DNA from: Bacillus mycoides
GTDB taxonomy: Bacteria > Bacillota > Bacilli > Bacillales > Bacillaceae_G
Assembly: GCF_001757995.1 (NCBI RefSeq)
Contig: NZ_LXLV01000056.1
Coordinates: forward strand, 1-32,062
Direction: 5' to 3'
DNA: 32,062 nt
The notes beneath the pieces were generated by a model. That model was not told the DNA's origin. It did no database searches and saw only the letters and a program-made list of their open reading frames with translations. Shown piece after piece: positions 31,699-32,062 of this stretch. The position numbers were made by a program, and so were the translations under genes. Within the stretch, counting starts at the first letter, position 1; each line of letters opens with the position of its first letter.

Positions 31699-31798
31699 AG
31701 GACCTGCTCATTCATTATTAAAAAACATAAAGTAATGTAAACCCGTTAAAACAAAAGAGTGAGACAATAATTTCCCCTCTTACGTAAAGGGGAAATTA
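31699..31798 (+). promoter_or_regulatory. Conserved yjcZ promoter and leader block, copy 3
   Basis: The element order is as at copies 1 and 2: AGGACCTGCTCA, CATAAAGTA (31726-31734), CCCGTTAAAA, GAGTGAGA and AATTTCCCCTCTTA. Here the leader hairpin is perfect: AATAATTTCCCCT (31766-31778) pairs with AGGGGAAATTATT (31788-31800), burying the ribosome site and reaching the base before the ATG. Confidence 0.65.
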
Positions 31799-31800
31799 TT

Positions 31801-31920
31801 ATGGGATATGGTGGTAGTTGCAGTGGAGGCTGTGGTTTTGGTGGCGGATTCCCCTTACTAGTTGTGCTCTTTATCTTATTAATCATAGTTGGAGCTAGTT
31901 GCAGCGGATTCAGCTGCTAA
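31801..31920 (+). CDS. yjcZ: YjcZ-family sporulation miniprotein, copy 3
   Basis: This 39-aa protein starts [20 protein letters not shown], with one hydrophobic helix and a longer Cys-containing tail, GASCSGFSC. It is more divergent than copies 1 and 2 but shares their leader. The ribosome site AAAGGGG lies inside a 13-bp hairpin. The terminator that follows the other copies is broken here by an IS element. Confidence 0.87.
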   Translation: MGYGGSCSGGCGFGGGFPLLVVLFILLIIVGASCSGFSC

Positions 31921-31933
31921 AAAAAGACACTCT

Positions 31934-32062
31934 TGTGATATTATCCCCTTAAGGTAGACAGTGTAAAAAGACCATGAACAAACATGGATGTTACACTTCT
32001 ACTTGGAGGGGATTTTATTATGGCTAAAAAAGGGTCTACATTTCAAACTTATTCAAATGAAT
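31934..32062 (+). mobile_element. Left end of an IS3-family (IS150-group) insertion sequence, partial
   Basis: The text diverges from the yjcZ terminator at about 31934 and begins TGTGATATTATCCCCTTAAG then GTAGACAG. This resembles IS150-group ends (TG...CCCC...AGTTAGACAG). A hairpin follows (GTGTAA/TTACAC with CCATG/CATGG, 31961-31996), then a ribosome site GGAGGGG and an orfA start. The element continues beyond the window. Its exact end and target duplication cannot be seen. Confidence 0.72.
32020..32062 (+). CDS. IS3-family transposase OrfA, N-terminal fragment
   Basis: Only 14 residues are present (MAKKGSTFQTYSNE). They match the beginning of IS3/IS150-group OrfA proteins of Bacillus (MAKKG-x-x-F-x-x-Y-x-x-E), which are DNA-binding helix-turn-helix proteins made with OrfB by frameshifting. 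The ribosome site GGAGGGG is well placed. Confidence 0.75.
   Translation, partial: MAKKGSTFQTYSNE

Overview
This window is almost certainly from the Bacillus cereus group (B. cereus / thuringiensis / anthracis relatives). The evidence is a chromosomal BcII-type metallo-beta-lactamase, an AiiA-type acyl-homoserine-lactone lactonase, three YjcZ-type miniature sporulation proteins, a bcr1-like structured repeat, AT-rich DNA and strong Bacillus ribosome binding sites. No tRNA, rRNA, CRISPR array or phage module was seen.

Layout. 0.45-4.6 kb: a two-gene operon for an asymmetric heterodimeric ABC exporter. 4.7-8.2 kb: a RimJ-like acetyltransferase, a gene remnant, the first yjcZ copy, and a GyrI-like gene pair divergent from a frameshifted WYL regulator. 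8.5-10.1 kb: a HAAAP-type (SdaC-like) transporter beside what looks like a decayed L-serine dehydratase alpha subunit. 10.1-11.0 kb: non-coding DNA and the second yjcZ copy. 11.2-16.8 kb is the most accessory-looking part. It holds a MerR regulator divergent from an SDR gene through a textbook MerR promoter (19-bp spacer), a TetR-like scrap, a DinB protein, a Tn3-like transposase scrap, and a padR-DUF1048-drrA-drrB drug-export operon driven by a tandemly duplicated promoter/operator. 16.8-18.2 kb: a short hcp gene (hybrid-cluster protein) behind a perfect Fnr box. 18.4-19.4 kb: a membrane protein gene frameshifted at a perfect 20-bp inverted repeat. 19.7-23.4 kb: a 34-aa membrane peptide, bla2, several small membrane proteins, the bcr1-like repeat and a serine hydrolase. 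23.6-25.5 kb: a candidate sRNA, a CzcO-like monooxygenase, a truncated metallophosphoesterase and a VOC protein. 25.5-27.8 kb: a YeiL-like Crp/Fnr regulator, a 20-bp palindrome, a DUF606 transporter pair, and an anchored protein with an apparent AUU start. 27.8-31.4 kb: aiiA, a quinone-oxidoreductase-like dehydrogenase and an amino-acid permease. 31.7-32.06 kb: the third yjcZ copy, whose terminator is cut by the left end of an IS3-family element running off the window.

Common themes. The recognisable functions are drug and toxin defence (two ABC exporters, BcII, a serine beta-lactamase-like hydrolase, a VOC protein, quorum quenching), amino-acid transport, and small regulator-plus-effector units built around divergent promoters. 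Gene decay is frequent: frameshifted WYL and membrane-protein genes, a truncated phosphoesterase, and scraps of serine dehydratase, TetR-like and Tn3-like genes.

The strongest candidate for something under-described is the yjcZ cassette. Three dispersed copies share a promoter-like block and a leader hairpin that pairs with the ribosome binding site, and the flanking stem sequences differ between copies in a partly compensatory way. Secondary candidates are two short promoter-plus-terminator units that may be sRNAs, a hairpin-associated frameshift, and a membrane-anchored protein with an L7/L12 C-terminal-like domain.
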